Part shown: in pieces, positions 1 to 5,900 of the stretch
Layout: each line of letters starts with the position of its first letter
Numbering within the stretch: the stretch's first letter is position 1
DNA from: an uncultured Clostridia bacterium
GTDB taxonomy: Bacteria > Bacillota > Clostridia > Peptostreptococcales > Anaerovoracaceae
DNA length: 8,126 bases
Direction of reading: 5' to 3'
Assembly (NCBI GenBank): GCA_934277655.1
Contig: CAKQVC010000078.1
Span: forward strand, 1 to 8,126
The notes under the pieces: generated by a model
The model's database searches: none
Seen by the model: only the letters and a program-made list of their open reading frames with translations
Told to the model about the DNA's origin: nothing
Made by a program: the position numbers and the translations under genes

Positions 1-19
1 AAGAGGCAGGTGAAGCAAG

Positions 20-568
20 ATGACACTAAGAGAAAAAATCAAGCATAAATATGCCCTTTCTGAGCAGGGCACGAAGGATATGATGCAGGCGTTTGTTTCT
101 GTATCGGTTTCTAATATTTTACTGATGCTTCCGGTAGGGCTGCTCTATTCTCTGGTACGTGACTATATGGAAGGCACGCTGAACGGGCGGGGCGGATTCT
201 ATGCGGCAGGCTGCATTGTATGTCTGGTATTGATCGCTTTGGCTACGTATGTGCAGTATAACATTACTTTTTTGGCGACTTATGTGGAGAGTGGGGTCAG
301 GCGTATCAGTCTGGCTGAGAAGCTTCGGAAACTGCCGCTGTCCTATTTTGGAAAAAAGGATTTATCGGATCTGACAAGTACGATCATGTCTGACTGTGCC
401 AAAATGGAAACGGCTTCCTCCCATTGGATACCGGAGTTGATCGGTGCTTGCGTATCAACGGTCCTGGTGGCGGTCAGCTTGTTCTTTTTCGACTGGAGAA
501 TGGCACTAGCATCTTTGTGGCCACTCCCTGTATCCTTTCTGATCGTGCTTTCTTCCGGGAATGTGTAA
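20..568 (+). CDS. ABC exporter, N-terminal membrane-domain fragment (cut by in-frame TAA)
   Basis: This is the first 182 residues of a half-size ABC exporter subunit (membrane domain fused to ATPase), a family that moves lipids, peptides, siderophores or drugs across the cytoplasmic membrane. The start at 20 has a good ribosome site, AGGTGA at 8-13. Hydrophobic segments lie at about residues 22-48, 58-85, 136-157 and 160-178. Between them is a cytoplasmic stretch with LPLSYFGKKDLSDLTSTIM, typical of intracellular loop 1. The reading frame stops at TAA 566-568, but the same frame continues directly into 575-1753, so together they make one 577-residue protein of normal family length. A CAA (Gln) to TAA change is the simplest explanation, because homologous exporters commonly have a Lys/Leu/Gln-rich helix extension here. 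The gene begins at the window edge, and such subunits usually pair with a sister ABC gene, possibly just upstream. Substrate cannot be assigned. Confidence 0.85.
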   Translation: MTLREKIKHKYALSEQGTKDMMQAFVSVSVSNILLMLPVGLLYSLVRDYMEGTLNGRGGFYAAGCIVCLVLIALATYVQYNITFLATYVESGVRRISLAEKLRKLPLSYFGKKDLSDLTSTIMSDCAKMETASSHWIPELIGACVSTVLVAVSLFFFDWRMALASLWPLPVSFLIVLSSGNV

Positions 569-577
569 CGGGCGATG
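566..577 (+). other. In-frame stop and possible restart junction in the ABC gene
   Basis: TAA at 566-568 is followed by CGGGCG and then ATG at 575-577, all in the frame that opens at 20. There is no frame change, so this is a nonsense codon and not a frameshift. It falls in the cytoplasmic extension of TM4, between membrane helices. The close stop-to-start spacing would allow reinitiation and a split protein. A sequencing error is the plain alternative. Confidence 0.8.
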
Positions 578-1753
578 AGCCGGAAACATATGGATCTGAA
601 GATGGAATGTGCAGATGGAATCCAGGAGTGCCTGGAAACAGTGCGTGATTTAAAGGCGAACAACGCACAGGAGTCCTATCTTGCAGGATTGAAGAAGAAG
701 ATTAAGGCGGTTGAGCGACATTCGATCATTAATGAACTGGGGACAGCGGTGTTTGTGGCCAGCGCCCAGATGCTTTTAAAATTCGGCATCGCAACAACCG
801 CACTGGTCGGTGGCAAACTGCTGACAGATGGAAGTTTAGATGTATTGACTTTCTTCATGTTCCTGCTTCTGGTTTCAAGGCTTTATGATCCGATGCAGAT
901 GTCCCTTCAGAATCTGGCGGCAATTATCGCTACCGATGTAAGGTGCAAGCGGTTAGATGAGATACTTTCCCATGAAGTTCAGACGGGCAGCCAGACGATG
1001 ACAAATAAAGGGTATGATGTGGAATTTAATCATGTAGGGTTCTCTTATCGTGGCGGAGAAAAGGTGCTGGATGATATCAGTTTTATCGCAAAGCAAGGGG
1101 AGGTAACGGCGTTGATTGGGCCATCCGGCGGCGGCAAGACGACGGTGTCTCGGCTGGCAGCACGGTTCTGGGATCCGGATTGCGGCAGCGTCAGAGTTGG
1201 TGGCATGGATATTTCGGATATTGATCCGGAAACTTTGCTGTCCCTGTATTCTATTGTATTTCAGGATGTTACGCTGTTTAATCAGTCGATCCTGGAAAAT
1301 ATCAGGTTGGGACGCAAAGGTGCTACGGATGAAGAGGTTCTTGTAGCTGCAAGAATGGCACACTGCGATGAATTTGCCGAAAAACTGCCGAACGGATGGC
1401 AGACCATTATCGGGGAAAACGGCTCCGAGCTTTCTGGCGGCGAGCGTCAGAGAATTTCAATCGCAAGGGCATTTCTAAAGGATGCACCGATTATTTTACT
1501 TGACGAGGCAACGGCTTCGCTGGATGTTGACAATGAGACTCTGATCCAGGAAGCACTTTCCAAACTGATCCAGAAGAAGACGGTGTTGATCATCGCACAC
1601 CGGATGCGCACGGTAGCCAATGCCGATAAGATTGTCGTGCTTTCCGGTGGATGTGTAGTGGAAAGTGGAGCACCACAGGAACTGGAAGCAAAACAAGGTG
1701 TTTATGCACATATGCTTCAGACCCAAAAAGACACTGCCGCCTGGACACTGTAA
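575..1753 (+). CDS. ABC exporter, C-terminal membrane domain plus ATPase domain
   Basis: This in-frame continuation of the interrupted exporter carries the cytoplasmic helix after TM4, TM5-TM6 (about residues 55-105 of this fragment) and a complete nucleotide-binding domain. Numbered from the upstream start at 20, Walker A GPSGGGKTT is residues 367-375 (nt 1118-1144, Lys373). The Q-loop Gln is 415, the signature LSGGERQ is 471-477 (nt 1430-1450), Walker B ends in Asp495 with catalytic Glu496, and the switch His is 527 (nt 1598-1600). All catalytic motifs are intact, so decay, if any, is recent. ATG 575 lies six bases after the TAA with only weak upstream purines, so independent translation would rely on termination-reinitiation. 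The product resembles heterodimeric exporters of the YbtP/YbtQ or MsbA-like class. Alone it lacks four of the six membrane helices and would need the 20-568 fragment to function. Confidence 0.88.
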   Translation: MSRKHMDLKMECADGIQECLETVRDLKANNAQESYLAGLKKKIKAVERHSIINELGTAVFVASAQMLLKFGIATTALVGGKLLTDGSLDVLTFFMFLLLVSRLYDPMQMSLQNLAAIIATDVRCKRLDEILSHEVQTGSQTMTNKGYDVEFNHVGFSYRGGEKVLDDISFIAKQGEVTALIGPSGGGKTTVSRLAARFWDPDCGSVRVGGMDISDIDPETLLSLYSIVFQDVTLFNQSILENIRLGRKGATDEEVLVAARMAHCDEFAEKLPNGWQTIIGENGSELSGGERQRISIARAFLKDAPIILLDEATASLDVDNETLIQEALSKLIQKKTVLIIAHRMRTVANADKIVVLSGGCVVESGAPQELEAKQGVYAHMLQTQKDTAAWTL

Positions 1754-1767
1754 AGCACAGGGTCCAG
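1741..1767 (+). repeat. Hairpin over the ABC stop codon
   Basis: CTGGAC (1741-1746) pairs with GTCCAG (1762-1767). Inside it CTGT (1748-1751) pairs with ACAG (1757-1760) around a five-base loop, with one A/G mismatch between the two stems. The TAA stop (1751-1753) sits in the inner stem and loop. There is no T run after it, so it is not an intrinsic terminator. It could protect the 3' end of a processed transcript, or be chance. Confidence 0.4.
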
Positions 1768-2038
1768 AAGCTGCCAGTGCTTGAATGAGGTGTTAGCAGC
1801 TAAATGTTGATCGCGTCTATTGTGCGGGAAATACTTAAATGAGGTGGCTGGTTTGTAAAGAGGGATTGTGGAAATGGAAACGGCGGAAGTAACGGTTCAA
1901 CAGGTGATCAGGGCTGCAAAGCATTGACATTTCAGCAAAATTTGTTTAAAATCAAAGAAAGTATTACGATAACTGCCAGGCAAAAACGTTCGGGCGGAAA
2001 CAGGATGAAAAACGAAAGAAAAATCGCAGGGGGAAGCT
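1754..2038 (+). other. Intergenic spacer between ABC exporter and patatin gene
   Basis: No convincing gene is present. The spacer holds a small hairpin over the ABC stop codon, a pair of 13-bp near-identical repeats (1780-1792 CTTGAATGAGGTG and 1834-1846 CTTAAATGAGGTG), three tiny chained reading frames without good support, and a strong promoter at 1924-1952 leading to the patatin gene. No hairpin followed by a T run is seen, so read-through from the ABC gene is possible. Confidence 0.6.
1924..1952 (+). promoter_or_regulatory. Sigma-A promoter for the patatin gene
   Basis: A perfect -35 box TTGACA (1924-1929) is followed by a 17-bp spacer and the -10 box TAAAAT (1947-1952, five of six consensus). 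Transcription would start near 1959, giving a leader of about 80 bases before the ATG at 2039. This is the best promoter match in the window, and it makes the patatin gene independent of the ABC gene. Confidence 0.8.
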
Positions 2039-2965
2039 ATGAAATATATCAATCATGTGAGACAAAAAAGAGTTTACTCCGGGATTGCAGAATTGCCAAA
2101 AGGAAAAGCTCCGGATACAATTGTAGAGGGGTGCGCCGTGTTGGAGGGCGGTGCATTTCGAGGTGTTTACGGTGAGGGCGTTCTGGATGCGATGATGGAG
2201 CAAGGACTGAATCTGTCCTGTACGATAGGGGTATCAGCAGGTGCACTGAATGGACTGAATTATGTAGCAGGCAATATCGGAAGGGCTGCACGAACGAACC
2301 TGCGCTTCCGCCATGACCAGCGTTATGTGGGACTGACCGCACTGCGGCATAATCACGGCCTGATCGGTTTTGATTTTGCTTTTCATGAATTAAATCGGTA
2401 TGAACCATTGGATATAGAGAGGTTTCGTGATCCACGGCGACGTTTTATAGCGGTAGCAACAGACTGCCGGACGGGAAAACCTTTATATTTCGAAAAGGGA
2501 AGGTGTGAGGATATTTTTAAAGCAATGCAGGCTTCGGCTTCGATGCCATATTTTTCGCAGATGGTAGAGGTTGAAGGCAGAGAATGCCTGGATGGTGGGT
2601 GTTCCTGCTGCATCCCTTATGAATGGGCGCTTGACGAGGGATATGAAAAAATCGTCGTTGTCAGAACCAGACCGGCGGACTATCGTGCACCGCATACACC
2701 AAGCGGTGTGGCACGGAAGCTGTATCGAGATTACCCTAATTTAGTAGACAATCTGAAAGCCTCCGATAAAGAATACAATTACGAGTGTGACGAGCTTGAA
2801 AAGCTGCAGGCTGCAGGACGTATTTTTATGATCTGTCCGTCAGAGCCGGTTGCCATCGGCAGGATCGAAAAAGATATGGAAAAACTGGGAAATCTTTATT
2901 ATCTGGGTTATAACGACGCTATGAACTGCATGGGGGAACTGAAAACTTATTTGGGTGTTTTATAG
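2039..2965 (+). CDS. Patatin-like phospholipase (RssA/YjjU-type)
   Basis: This 308-residue protein has the full patatin serine-hydrolase signature. The oxyanion-hole loop GGAFRG is at residues 37-42, the nucleophile elbow GVSAG at 64-68 puts catalytic Ser at 66, and the DGG motif at 185-187 supplies Asp185 of the Ser-Asp dyad. A second family block, KAMQASASMPYF, lies around 161-172. The family hydrolyses acyl esters of phospholipids or other lipids. Bacterial members of this length are usually cytosolic or membrane-associated, and no signal peptide is seen. The start is set by a strong purine-rich ribosome site (AGGGGGAAG, ending four bases before the ATG). It has its own promoter. Its last 19 bases overlap the 3' end of the convergent MATE gene. 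The true substrate and physiological role are unknown, and the family call is firm. Confidence 0.93.
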   Translation: MKYINHVRQKRVYSGIAELPKGKAPDTIVEGCAVLEGGAFRGVYGEGVLDAMMEQGLNLSCTIGVSAGALNGLNYVAGNIGRAARTNLRFRHDQRYVGLTALRHNHGLIGFDFAFHELNRYEPLDIERFRDPRRRFIAVATDCRTGKPLYFEKGRCEDIFKAMQASASMPYFSQMVEVEGRECLDGGCSCCIPYEWALDEGYEKIVVVRTRPADYRAPHTPSGVARKLYRDYPNLVDNLKASDKEYNYECDELEKLQAAGRIFMICPSEPVAIGRIEKDMEKLGNLYYLGYNDAMNCMGELKTYLGVL

Positions 2966-4329
2966 ACGTAATATCCGATCCCGATTGCATCTGCCAGCAC
3001 CCAGCCGATAGGAATTGACGCCCAGATACCGATGACACCGATGGCGGGCAGCGGTGCAAGTGCGTAAGCAAGTGCAACACGAGTTCCCAGTGAGGCGATG
3101 GTCAAGATCACGGACATGAGTGGTTTATTGACTGCCCGGTAATAGCCATAGAGCAGGAACAGGATCCCAATGCCGATATAGCAGGCACCTTCGATACGAA
3201 GATAAGTCACGCCTGCGGCGATGATTGCGGTCTCGGACGAATCGATAAAGATGGACATCAGCGGTTTTGCGAAGAGAACGACAAGAAGACTGATGATCAG
3301 TGAAAATGCAGCAGATGTGCAGAAAGCACTGCGGATACCTCGGCGGATGCGGTCAGATTTACCGGCACCAAAGTTCTGGGCTACGAAAGTTGAAAAGGCA
3401 TTGCCGAAGTCCTGCACAGGCATATATGCAAAGGAATCTATTTTGACAGCAGCGGCGAAAGCTGCCATGATCACTGTACCGAAGCTGTTGACAAGCCCCT
3501 GGATCATCAGGATCCCGAAGTTCATAATCGACTGCTGCAGGCAGGTCATCAATGAGAGATTGAGGATTTTGCCCAGCGACTTGCGACTGCATGTGCAGTC
3601 GCTTTTTTTAGGCCTAAGATCCGGAAAGCGAATCCAGGTATAAAGGGCGATGCCAATACCGGAAACAAACTGTGAAAGAACGGTTGCAAAGGCGGCTCCG
3701 CCAATGCCGAGTTTTAGCACGATGACAAAGAACAGATCCAGTGCTACGTTCAAAATGGAAGAGATCGCAAGAAAAACCAGCGGCGATATCGAATTTCCGA
3801 TGGCGCGCAGAAGGCTGGCATAATAGTTATAGAGGAAGGTCGCTAAAATACCGGAAAAAATGATCAAAAGATAGGTTTTCATCAGCGGTACAACGTCTGC
3901 AGGGACGCTCAGCAGGGTAAGGATCGGGTCGATGAAAACATAGACCAGCCCATTGATGAAAATCGAAATGGCGGCAATCAGGATAAAGGATAAAAAGATG
4001 CTGCGCCGCATTTCATCTGTACGACCGCTTCCATAATCCATAGAAACAGCTGCCCCGCTGCCCATGCACAGTCCCAGAATGATAGAAGTTAAAAAGACCA
4101 TAAGTGTATAGGACGAACCGACAGCCGCCAGTGCATCTGCACCTAAAAAACGCCCTACGACCCAGGTATCGGCGATGTTGTACATCTGCTGGAGCAGATT
4201 GCCGCACATGAGAGGCAGTGCGAATAGTAAGATATTCTTCGTAATAGTGCCGGTGGTCAAATTACCTTTTTGTGAGTTATCCATTTCCAAGCTTTTTCTT
4301 TTCGAGTCTTTCATTTTGATTTCGTTCAT
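2947..4329 (-). CDS. MATE-family multidrug efflux transporter
   Basis: This 460-residue, 12-helix membrane protein is a MATE exporter, which uses a sodium or proton gradient to expel cationic or other small compounds from the cell. The N-terminal half-repeat carries the hallmark run from ALPLMCGNLLQQMYN through ADTWVVGRFLGADALAAVG (residues 37-71). The second half begins near 255 and includes VAQNFGAGKSDRIRRG (316-331). Length and two-fold repeat match the family. The central cytoplasmic loop (about 235-255) is charged, with an unusual SDCTCSRK stretch whose DNA forms a terminator-like hairpin on the opposite strand. The start is uncertain: ATG 4329 lacks a Shine-Dalgarno sequence, and an in-frame ATG at 4284 (residue 16) fits family N-termini better. 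A likely promoter at 4490-4518 gives a leader of about 155 bases. Substrate is not predictable. Confidence 0.93.
   Translation of the reverse strand: MNEIKMKDSKRKSLEMDNSQKGNLTTGTITKNILLFALPLMCGNLLQQMYNIADTWVVGRFLGADALAAVGSSYTLMVFLTSIILGLCMGSGAAVSMDYGSGRTDEMRRSIFLSFILIAAISIFINGLVYVFIDPILTLLSVPADVVPLMKTYLLIIFSGILATFLYNYYASLLRAIGNSISPLVFLAISSILNVALDLFFVIVLKLGIGGAAFATVLSQFVSGIGIALYTWIRFPDLRPKKSDCTCSRKSLGKILNLSLMTCLQQSIMNFGILMIQGLVNSFGTVIMAAFAAAVKIDSFAYMPVQDFGNAFSTFVAQNFGAGKSDRIRRGIRSAFCTSAAFSLIISLLVVLFAKPLMSIFIDSSETAIIAAGVTYLRIEGACYIGIGILFLLYGYYRAVNKPLMSVILTIASLGTRVALAYALAPLPAIGVIGIWASIPIGWVLADAIGIGYYVYKTPK
3583..3609 (+). terminator. Intrinsic terminator on the + strand inside the MATE gene
   Basis: GCGACTGC (3583-3590) and GCAGTCGC (3595-3602) form a perfect eight-base-pair stem with an ATGT loop, followed at once by seven Ts (3603-3609). 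This is a canonical rho-independent terminator reading rightward, opposite to the MATE gene that contains it. It is the first terminator downstream of the patatin gene, so the patatin transcript may end here after about 640 bases antisense to MATE. On the minus strand the T run becomes an A run before the stem, so it should not stop MATE transcription. Confidence 0.75.
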
Positions 4330-4348
4330 TTGTTTTTTTTACAGGCAT
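4277..4348 (-). CDS. Possible 23-codon leader peptide ahead of MATE
   Basis: An ATG at 4348-4346 opens a 23-codon frame, rich in Lys, Asn and Glu, out of frame with MATE. It ends at TAA 4279-4277, so its last bases overlap the alternative MATE start ATG at 4284-4282. This geometry would allow translational coupling to the shorter MATE form. There is no clear ribosome site, and the frame may be chance. The same frame is open upstream to a GTG at 4471. Confidence 0.25.
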   Translation of the reverse strand: MPVKKTNERNQNERLEKKKLGNG

Positions 4349-4363
4349 AGCTACCCAGCACTC

Positions 4364-4383
4364 TTTCGTATGATTTCGTATGA
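4364..4383. repeat. Perfect tandem 10-bp repeat in the MATE leader
   Basis: TTTCGTATGA occurs twice head to tail (4364-4373 and 4374-4383). The ten-base period is about one helical turn, as expected for side-by-side protein sites. It lies 35-54 bases before the longer MATE start and downstream of its predicted promoter. Confidence 0.6.
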
Positions 4384-4387
4384 TAAG

Positions 4388-4418
4388 GAAGATATGTGTT
4401 GATATCGGAAATATCTTC
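4388..4418. repeat. 8-bp inverted repeat in the MATE leader
   Basis: GAAGATAT (4388-4395) is mirrored exactly by ATATCTTC (4411-4418) across 15 bases. The inner part also contains GATAT/ATATC (4401-4405 and 4411-4415). It could be a repressor site downstream of the MATE promoter or an RNA hairpin in its leader. Confidence 0.5.
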
Positions 4419-4439
4419 ATTTCAGGGTGTTGAAGGGGA

Positions 4440-4470
4440 AGTGACGAATAAAGCTCATCGCTTTGTATCA
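4440..4470 (-). promoter_or_regulatory. Nested hairpin in the MATE 5' leader
   Basis: On the minus strand GTGA ... TCAC closes an internal loop around AAAGC-gatga-GCTTT, a five-base-pair stem with a five-base loop. In addition GCATAG at the predicted 5' end (4482-4477) is complementary to CTATGC at 4350-4345, which contains the leader-peptide ATG. The arrangement suggests a folded leader. I do not recognise it as any known riboswitch class. Confidence 0.35.
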
Positions 4471-4489
4471 CAGGAACTATGCATTACTC

Positions 4490-4518
4490 AGTATAGCAAA
4501 CTTCAGCTATAAGGACAA
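4490..4518 (-). promoter_or_regulatory. Likely promoter for MATE
   Basis: Read on the minus strand, -35 TTGTCC (4518-4513, four of six) is followed by a 17-bp spacer and -10 TATACT (4495-4490, five of six). Transcription would start near 4483. The leader to ATG 4329 would be about 155 bases and would contain the repeats and hairpins described here. Confidence 0.5.
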
Positions 4519-4564
4519 GGTTAAGAAAATATTATTTTTTATGGAAATTCCTTGAAAAATCCAA

Positions 4565-4574
4565 GGGGGGGGGG
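4565..4574. repeat. Ten-G homopolymer upstream of a promoter
   Basis: Ten consecutive G lie in otherwise AT-rich DNA, ending seven bases before the -35-like TTGAGA at 4582. Such tracts are prone to slippage and can alter promoter strength in phase-variable genes. A read-length or assembly error in the run is also possible. Confidence 0.7.
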
Positions 4575-4581
4575 TAGCGGA

Positions 4582-4608
4582 TTGAGATAAAGTATGATAA
4601 AATATAAT
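4582..4608 (+). promoter_or_regulatory. Likely promoter for the amidohydrolase remnant
   Basis: TTGAGA (4582-4587) and a consensus TATAAT (4603-4608) are separated by 15 bp, shorter than the ideal 17. An overlapping TAAAAT (4598-4603) is an alternative -10. Transcription would start near 4615, with the ribosome site GAGAGGG at 4646-4652, nine bases before the ATG at 4662. Confidence 0.5.
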
Positions 4609-4661
4609 TAAACAAAACAAGATGAGATGACATATCATGCACAAAGAGAGGGAAAGATAGG

Positions 4662-5075
4662 ATGATATCGCTGTATGACGGAAAAATTCAGGTAGATACA
4701 GAAAAGACACAAAAGTGGATCGACCTTGAAAAGACAAAATCTATTGAAGAAGCTATAGCATTCAGCCGTGGAATGGCGAGAAAGATGCAGCTGAAGGATG
4801 AACAGTGGATTCCGTGTTTTGCCTGGAATGAGCAGAACTGGATCGAAAAGCGTTTTTTGAATCGGGATGATCTTGACCGGATTTCTACGAAGCAGCCGGT
4901 TATCGCCATTCGCGAATGTGGGAATGTTGTAGCTGTAAATACCCGGGCACTTGAAAAGCTTGATTTTTTAAATGCAGACCCTGATGACGGAAAGGTTGAA
5001 ATCGAGAGAGATGCAAAGGGAAGACCGACCGGGATCTTAAAAGATGCATTGAAACCGACAGAAAATCTGGAATAA
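4662..5075 (+). pseudogene. Truncated YtcJ-type amidohydrolase (amidohydrolase family 3) core fragment
   Basis: The 137-residue product matches only the interior of YtcJ-like metal-dependent amidohydrolases, which are normally around 530 residues. Recognisable blocks are SIEEAI (27-32), the W/FxWNEQNW block (49-60), FLNRDDLDRIS with QPV (65-80), RECGN...AVN.RAL (84-97) and the ERDxxGRPTGILKDAL segment (115-130). Missing are the N-terminal strand with the HxH metal ligands and all downstream metal ligands. The usual His in the CGH motif is Asn88 here. The opening residues MISLYDGKI look like the normal N-terminus (imidazolonepropionase-like start) joined to the core by an internal deletion, which is inference. 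Promoter, ribosome site and terminator are nevertheless intact, so a short protein is probably made. It cannot be a working hydrolase, and it may be a relic or a repurposed domain. Confidence 0.7.
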
Positions 5076-5097
5076 GATAAATATATATCAAAAGCAA

Positions 5098-5145
5098 AAA
5101 AGCCGTTGCTCTCTCGATGAAAACCGGGAATGAGCGACGGCTTTT
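5098..5145. terminator. Bidirectional intrinsic terminator
   Basis: AAAAGCCGTTGCTC (5098-5111) pairs with GAGCGACGGCTTTT (5132-5145), a 14-bp stem with one G-T wobble. The 20-base loop can extend the stem further (TCTCG with CGGGA). Rightward it ends in TTTT. Leftward it is followed by a longer T-rich run (TTTTTTGCTTTT). It serves both the amidohydrolase remnant and the convergent SdpI-family gene. Confidence 0.88.
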
Positions 5146-5159
5146 AAAGTATGGAATTG

Positions 5160-5867
5160 TTAACACTCTTCTGCAGCTTTGCGACTACAGTAAAGATCAA
5201 TGACCAGCATGATCGCAAGGATGATCAGCGTACCCCAGATGCAAGTCTGACCACTGGTAACAACACACAGCAGAGCGATGGCAATTCCGGAAAGGATGCA
5301 GGCAATGCCGGCAGCGTGTTGACTCTTTTTCCATGCGGTATCGTTTTTTAGACTCCATTTATTACGTAGCCCGAAAATCGAGTTTTTCTTCAGGTTTGGC
5401 ATGACATTCCCTACAAAAATCATGAACAATCCAAGCAGACCGAAAATAATACGTTCTGAACCGATCACCGAAAAATCTTCATTGTCTGCATGCAAAGACA
5501 TGTACAGAAATACGTAGGTCAGCGCATTAAAAAGAATCAGTGTAGCGGTTCCTGTCAGCAGAATCGAATCGTCTAAAAAGGAATAGCGTTTCTTATCATT
5601 GGACGGAAGCAATGTATGATATTCTTCAGAGTCTGCAGAGATGCGACCTTTTTTTTGTGACCAGCTTCCAGATGCCAAAAGAAAGATGCCGGCTACCAGT
5701 GTCAATACAGGAAAAATCAGCATTTCATATTTGCTTCCCCAGCGGTTGACCTGACTATCGAAACCGTAATGCATCGGAACCTGATCCGGCATGGACGGAA
5801 GCAGTGCCAATGTAACCAAAATCGGCAGAGCCATCAGAACAATATAAAGTATCTTTTTCAGTTGCAT
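5160..5867 (-). CDS. SdpI/DUF1648 family membrane protein
   Basis: This 235-residue protein has about six membrane segments (roughly 5-25, 49-68, 103-124, 138-155, 186-204, 209-228). The N-terminal DUF1648 motif is LPSMPDQVPMHYGFDSQVNRWGSK, residues 22-45. The SdpI block runs from GNVMPNLKKN to FGLRNKWSLKNDTAWKKSQH (153-184). In Bacillus subtilis SdpI gives immunity to the SDP cannibalism toxin and sequesters the autorepressor SdpR. Here there is no adjacent ArsR-type SdpR or toxin gene, so the role is open: orphan immunity against foreign toxins, or a general envelope function. The start has GGAGA eight bases upstream, and a good promoter lies at 5901-5929. It ends just before the shared terminator, so it appears to be a single-gene transcript. 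Confidence 0.9.
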   Translation of the reverse strand: MQLKKILYIVLMALPILVTLALLPSMPDQVPMHYGFDSQVNRWGSKYEMLIFPVLTLVAGIFLLASGSWSQKKGRISADSEEYHTLLPSNDKKRYSFLDDSILLTGTATLILFNALTYVFLYMSLHADNEDFSVIGSERIIFGLLGLFMIFVGNVMPNLKKNSIFGLRNKWSLKNDTAWKKSQHAAGIACILSGIAIALLCVVTSGQTCIWGTLIILAIMLVIDLYCSRKAAEEC

Positions 5868-5900
5868 ATGTGTAGTCTCCTCATTTGAAAATATGTAATA

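Larger units (their letters stand above)
4330..4661. other. Divergent intergenic region between MATE and the amidohydrolase remnant
   Basis: This 332-bp AT-rich spacer has no supported long gene. From left to right it contains a perfect tandem 10-bp repeat, an 8-bp inverted repeat with 15-bp spacer, a nested hairpin in the MATE leader (4440-4470), the MATE promoter, a palindrome GGAAATTCC (4543-4551), a short inverted repeat CCTTG/CAAGG (4550-4566), a run of ten G, and the promoter and ribosome site for the rightward gene. Confidence 0.6.

Noticed and set aside
566..568. Programmed recoding of the TAA in the ABC gene
   Set aside because: TAA is not a selenocysteine or pyrrolysine codon, and no recoding structure is evident. 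Mutation, reinitiation or error are simpler.
560..575. Frameshift between the two ABC fragments
   Set aside because: Both fragments are in the same frame (starts at 20 and 575 differ by a multiple of three), so no indel is needed.
953..1363. 136-codon frame opposite the ABC ATPase
   Set aside because: It is antisense to strongly conserved ATPase motifs, lacks a ribosome site and resembles nothing known.
1741..1767. Terminator for the ABC gene
   Set aside because: The hairpin has no T run after it and overlaps the stop codon.
1924..2175. Rightward 83-codon frame before and into the patatin gene
   Set aside because: It starts on the promoter -35 box, overlaps the patatin start in another frame, and shows no recognisable domain.
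3221..3643. 140-codon rightward frame inside MATE
   Set aside because: It is antisense to a conserved transporter, has no family resemblance, and is interrupted by the terminator hairpin near its end.
4364..4383. CRISPR or minisatellite array
   Set aside because: There are only two 10-bp copies, with no spacers and no cas genes.
4277..4471. 64-codon leftward frame with GTG start in the MATE leader
   Set aside because: There is no ribosome site at the GTG, no recognisable sequence, and it begins about 12 bases from the predicted transcript start.
4330..4490. Known riboswitch class upstream of MATE
   Set aside because: I could not match conserved core sequences of guanidine, purine, preQ1, c-di-GMP or similar classes by eye.
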